From an uncultured Treponema sp. (GTDB lineage Bacteria > Spirochaetota > Spirochaetia > Treponematales > Treponemataceae), in contig CALGGS010000023.1 in assembly GCA_937915735.1 (NCBI GenBank), positions 1 to 7,540 on the forward strand: 7,540 nt of DNA, given 5' to 3'. Made by a program: the position numbers and the translations under genes. The notes under the pieces are model-generated. The model saw only the letters and a program-made list of their open reading frames with translations, did not search any database and was not told the DNA's origin. Positions 4,917 to 7,540 of this stretch are shown piece after piece (position 1 is the first letter of the stretch; the number at the start of each line of letters is the position of its first letter).

Positions 4917-6349
4917 GCGAAAATGAATCACCTGAAAAGCAGACAGAGGAACTGACGGCACAAAGCGAAGAAGAAAATGCGGATGAGCTTTTAGAAGAAG
5001 AACTGTACGCAGACGAGGACGAAGATGAGCTTATGCCGCCGGAAGAGGAAAATGAGGCTCGTATGCTCAACACCGGGACGATAATCGGTGTAATTATGGT
5101 GGGCGTTCTTGTGATTTTTCTGATTGCCTTTGTTGCGATGAACGCCGGAAGCCGGAAACGAAAGCAGCAGGATTCAAGCGAACTCGACAAGGCTGGAACT
5201 AAGACAGTGATTGAGTTTAAGGACAAGTCCCCTGTTGATTTTTCATCGGGCAATTCTGAAAAGTCTGATTCTAGCGAAACCGAAAAGTCGGAAAAGGAAA
5301 TAGATGATGTCCTAGAAACTTTGCCCGCAGAGTTTCAGCTTCCGCAGCAGGGAGAAGTTGGAACCGCCCCGGTTTCGTCAGTCGGAAGCAGGTCAAATTA
5401 CAAATCCGACCGACCAGATACCCGTAATTCAAAATCCCCAAGAAAGATTGAAGGACTTGCAGCCCTGGATTATTCAAGCCAGCAGCAGAACGGAAATCTT
5501 GTTTCGCAGATTATGAGCGGGAATTACGGCACGAATGCCAGCGGACAAAGAATGAGTCGTGAAGAATTCATTGCACAGCAGATGGCACAGACACAGAGCT
5601 TACAGAACTCGCTTTATGGAAACGGAGCGTTCGGAAATGGGATAGCTTCTACAGGCTCAACTACCCCCGCTACAAATGCTTACGACACCAACCGCGAAAA
5701 CTTCTTCAATTCTGGAGCTGGAAGTACTGGCGGTAAGTATCTGAGCAAGGCATCTCTCTGGGACGGAACGATTATCTCAGGCGCACTGGTTACGGCAATC
5801 AACACGGATAATCCCGGCGTGGTAATTGCCCGCGTAACCGAGAATGTGTATTCAAGCCAGGATCATTCTTTTCTTTTGATTCCAGAAGGTTCGCTCTTGA
5901 TGGCAACATACAATTCATCTGTGAGCTACGGGCAGAAGGATGTTCAGGTCGCATGGAATCTGCTTATCCGTCCGGATAATTACCGGGTTCAGCTTGGAAA
6001 TATGAACGGCGTAAATGCTCAGGGAGCGAGCGGTTATCGTGGAAGCGTTTCAAATCATCCGTTCGAGACGCTTAAGGCTCTCGGAATGATTGCGATGTTC
6101 AGCATTATCCAGACGGAAATTTCAAATGACATCAATTCGCAGAATAACGAGTATCTCAAAAACTCAATGACAGATGTTTACGCCGAAGCGAGCAAGATGG
6201 GAAACAAAATCTTGAACAAGGCTTTGGATATAAAACCAACAATCAAAATCAAGGAGGGTACGGAAATCAAACTGATTACAAACACGCCGCTGGAGCTTCC
6301 GCCTGTGGAAATCCCTGCGGCACAGGAACGGTATGTAAGAACACGATAG
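4913..6349 (+). CDS. trbI: Conjugal transfer protein TrbI (VirB10 family)
   Basis: VirB10/TrbI is anchored in the inner membrane, spans the periplasm and contributes to the outer-membrane pore. Seen: a very acidic cytoplasmic N-terminus (23 Asp/Glu in the first 50 residues), one membrane segment at about 53-77, and a low-complexity Ser/Gln/Asn/Gly linker to about 275. The VirB10 beta-barrel domain spans 279-460: LWDGTIISGALVTAINTDNPG (282-302), IPEGSLLMATYNSSVSYGQ (323-341), and NAQGASGYRG (368-377). A hydrophobic helix (about 386-400, ETLKALGMIAMFSII) is in the place of the pore antenna. The length of 478 residues is normal. The ATG overlaps the trbG stop (ATGA) and has a near-perfect GGAGGTGAT just upstream inside trbG. 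Confidence 0.94.
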   Translation: MSENESPEKQTEELTAQSEEENADELLEEELYADEDEDELMPPEEENEARMLNTGTIIGVIMVGVLVIFLIAFVAMNAGSRKRKQQDSSELDKAGTKTVIEFKDKSPVDFSSGNSEKSDSSETEKSEKEIDDVLETLPAEFQLPQQGEVGTAPVSSVGSRSNYKSDRPDTRNSKSPRKIEGLAALDYSSQQQNGNLVSQIMSGNYGTNASGQRMSREEFIAQQMAQTQSLQNSLYGNGAFGNGIASTGSTTPATNAYDTNRENFFNSGAGSTGGKYLSKASLWDGTIISGALVTAINTDNPGVVIARVTENVYSSQDHSFLLIPEGSLLMATYNSSVSYGQKDVQVAWNLLIRPDNYRVQLGNMNGVNAQGASGYRGSVSNHPFETLKALGMIAMFSIIQTEISNDINSQNNEYLKNSMTDVYAEASKMGNKILNKALDIKPTIKIKEGTEIKLITNTPLELPPVEIPAAQERYVRTR

Positions 6350-6376
6350 TTCCAAACTAAATCGAGATTATTTTTC

Positions 6377-6393
6377 TACATCACGAGGAGTAC
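6377..6393 (+). promoter_or_regulatory. Ribosome binding region of the Ig-like lipoprotein, copy of the trbG one
   Basis: TACATCACGAGGAGTAC matches 3815-3831 at 16 of 17 bases and ends three bases before the ATG at 6397, against five in trbG. The copies precede the two predicted lipoprotein genes of the operon. Confidence 0.5.
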
Positions 6394-6396
6394 TTA

Positions 6397-7540
6397 ATGA
6401 AAATCTCAAATATAAAACTCAGGCTTGCAGGCGTTTTGTCGCTTGCAAGTTTTACTCTTGGCTTACCGTCATGTAGCTTTTTCAACAGCTTTGATGAAAG
6501 CCCTGCAGCAAAAGTAATCGAAATCAATTCGCTTTCGCTTGCAAAGACTGCTTTGGAAACGCAGATTGGGGCGATGGAATATGTTTCTGTTTCGGTAAAG
6601 CCGAGCAAGGAACAGAAAAACATCACGCTTAAATGGGATTATGACGCTTCGATTATCGAGTGCGACAAATCATCTAATTGGGGCGTTACAATCAAGGGCT
6701 TGGCAGAAGGTCAGACTTCGCTCCGTTGCTCTTACGGCGGTTATGAGGCACATTGTCTTGTTACGGTAAAGGGCTTTGCAGAAAACTACGAGGTCACGAC
6801 AGAGCCGTATATCTATTCAAATTATTCAGTCTTGCAGACTTCACCGGGCGTGAGTGAAAAGGTATTTGTCTCACTTTATGGCGGCGATGTTTCGGATATT
6901 GATGGTTATACCTGGACCGTAGACAATCCTGCAGTCGCTTCGATTCAGCCGACAGGTCAGTATTGTATGATTACGGCAAAGGATGCCGGATATGCAAGAA
7001 TCAAAATCACGCACACAAAGGCAGCTTATCCGTATTACATGGGCGTGTATGTCTTTGCGGATGCAACCGAAGTAAGTTACATCACCACAAGCAACAATAT
7101 CGTAACGATGAACCAGGACGATGGAGACAAGGGAATCTCAGTTTCACTTGTGAACGGTAAAGAAGGTTCGCTCGACAGTCAGTTTGCGTGGGAAATCATC
7201 AACGAGAAAGATGAGGAAAGCCCGATTAGTCTGAGCTTTAACGGAAATAATGCAGTAATCAGCCCTAAGCATGGTGGAAGCTGCACTTTGCGAGTAACTC
7301 ACCCGGATTCAGCCTACCCGCTTGATATTCTGTGCCGTGTAATTTCAATAGTAAAAAATGTGTATATCCAGCCAAGCACAACCGTTGTCACTTTGACTGG
7401 AGAGACCGAGCAGACCATAACAAGCGAACTTGTTAATTTGAAAGCAGGCGAATATAACATCGACGGCTTCAAATATATTCTTGACGATTACAATGTTGCA
7501 GAAATCATTGGTTCTGTCGGGAATCAGGTAACGCTCAAAG
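6397..7540 (+). CDS. Tandem Ig-like repeat lipoprotein, 3' end outside window
   Basis: The reading frame is open from the ATG at 6397 to the window end (381 codons). Seen: signal peptide MKISNIKLRLAGVLSLASFTLGLPS-C with lipobox LPSC (Cys26), so probable membrane anchoring and display. The rest is beta-rich in about four tandem units: an aromatic at the same place recurs every 93-94 residues (W80, W173, W266, Y360). Unit 2 GYTWTVDNPAVASI (170-183) aligns with unit 4 GFKYILDDYNVAEI (357-370), and ITHTKAAYP (204-212) aligns with VTHPDSAYP (300-308). The pattern (W..D.P.VASI...G......A...G.A.I.I) is that of bacterial Ig-like (Big_2-type) domains. It follows trbI after 47 bases in the same operon. 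It is not a TrbH/VirB7 homologue I can recognise; a surface or mating-contact role is inference. The true length is unknown. Confidence 0.85.
   Translation, partial: MKISNIKLRLAGVLSLASFTLGLPSCSFFNSFDESPAAKVIEINSLSLAKTALETQIGAMEYVSVSVKPSKEQKNITLKWDYDASIIECDKSSNWGVTIKGLAEGQTSLRCSYGGYEAHCLVTVKGFAENYEVTTEPYIYSNYSVLQTSPGVSEKVFVSLYGGDVSDIDGYTWTVDNPAVASIQPTGQYCMITAKDAGYARIKITHTKAAYPYYMGVYVFADATEVSYITTSNNIVTMNQDDGDKGISVSLVNGKEGSLDSQFAWEIINEKDEESPISLSFNGNNAVISPKHGGSCTLRVTHPDSAYPLDILCRVISIVKNVYIQPSTTVVTLTGETEQTITSELVNLKAGEYNIDGFKYILDDYNVAEIIGSVGNQVTLK

Noticed and set aside
4849..5253. Serine-rich 134-residue minus-strand frame
   Set aside because: The poly-serine is the antisense reading of the Glu/Asp-rich codons of the trbG tail and trbI N-terminus.
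6963..7160. 65-residue plus-strand frame inside the Ig-like lipoprotein
   Set aside because: Out-of-frame shadow of a long open frame with signal peptide and repeats; no separate ribosome binding site.

Overview
The window looks like part of a conjugative element (a plasmid or an integrative conjugative element, not decidable here) from a Gram-negative-type, probably spirochaete (Treponema-like) host. The conjugation type is read directly from the proteins: a VirD2-like MOBP relaxase, the type IV secretion core proteins TrbF (VirB8), TrbG (VirB9) and TrbI (VirB10), and a type IA topoisomerase of the TopB kind. The host is an inference from moderate G+C (86 of 180 bases in 3121-3300), loose lipoboxes (LTS-C, LPS-C) and a multi-domain Ig-like lipoprotein. 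No taxonomic marker is present.

Left end: bases 1-28 are Illumina TruSeq adapter, so this is a contig end. The minus-strand topoisomerase (29-609) is cut there, and the stop codon that seems to close it lies in the adapter. Between it and the divergent relaxase (952-2142) lies a 342-base region with no convincing gene. It holds two divergent sigma-70-like promoters and two near-identical palindromes of form TGTGCCA-NN-TGGCGCA. It is the best place in the window for a shared operator or an origin of transfer.

Middle: a strong hairpin (2159-2193) separates the relaxase from two minus-strand genes: a GNAT-like protein (2415-2939) and a 70-residue unknown (2199-2411). They form their own operon from a near-consensus extended -10 promoter and are clearly AT-richer (63 G+C of 180 in 2461-2640). 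They look like cargo, possibly a toxin-antitoxin-like pair, inserted between the relaxase and the secretion genes.

Right: a second promoter drives trbF (TTG start), trbG, trbI (ATGA overlap with trbG) and a lipoprotein gene that runs off the window end and encodes about four tandem 93-residue Ig-like repeats. TrbF and TrbI are inner-membrane parts of the channel and TrbG is the periplasmic/outer-membrane part. TrbG carries its own lipobox and there is no TrbH/VirB7 gene between trbG and trbI. The Ig-like lipoprotein is a plausible surface factor for mating contact.

Novelty: the conjugation genes are recognisable families. The less ordinary points are the Ig-repeat lipoprotein in the trb operon, a GACCTG(C/T)CCA motif in the leaders of all three conjugation promoters but absent from the cargo promoter, the palindrome pair, and the GNAT-like cargo pair. 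I see no CRISPR array, tRNA, rRNA or insertion sequence.
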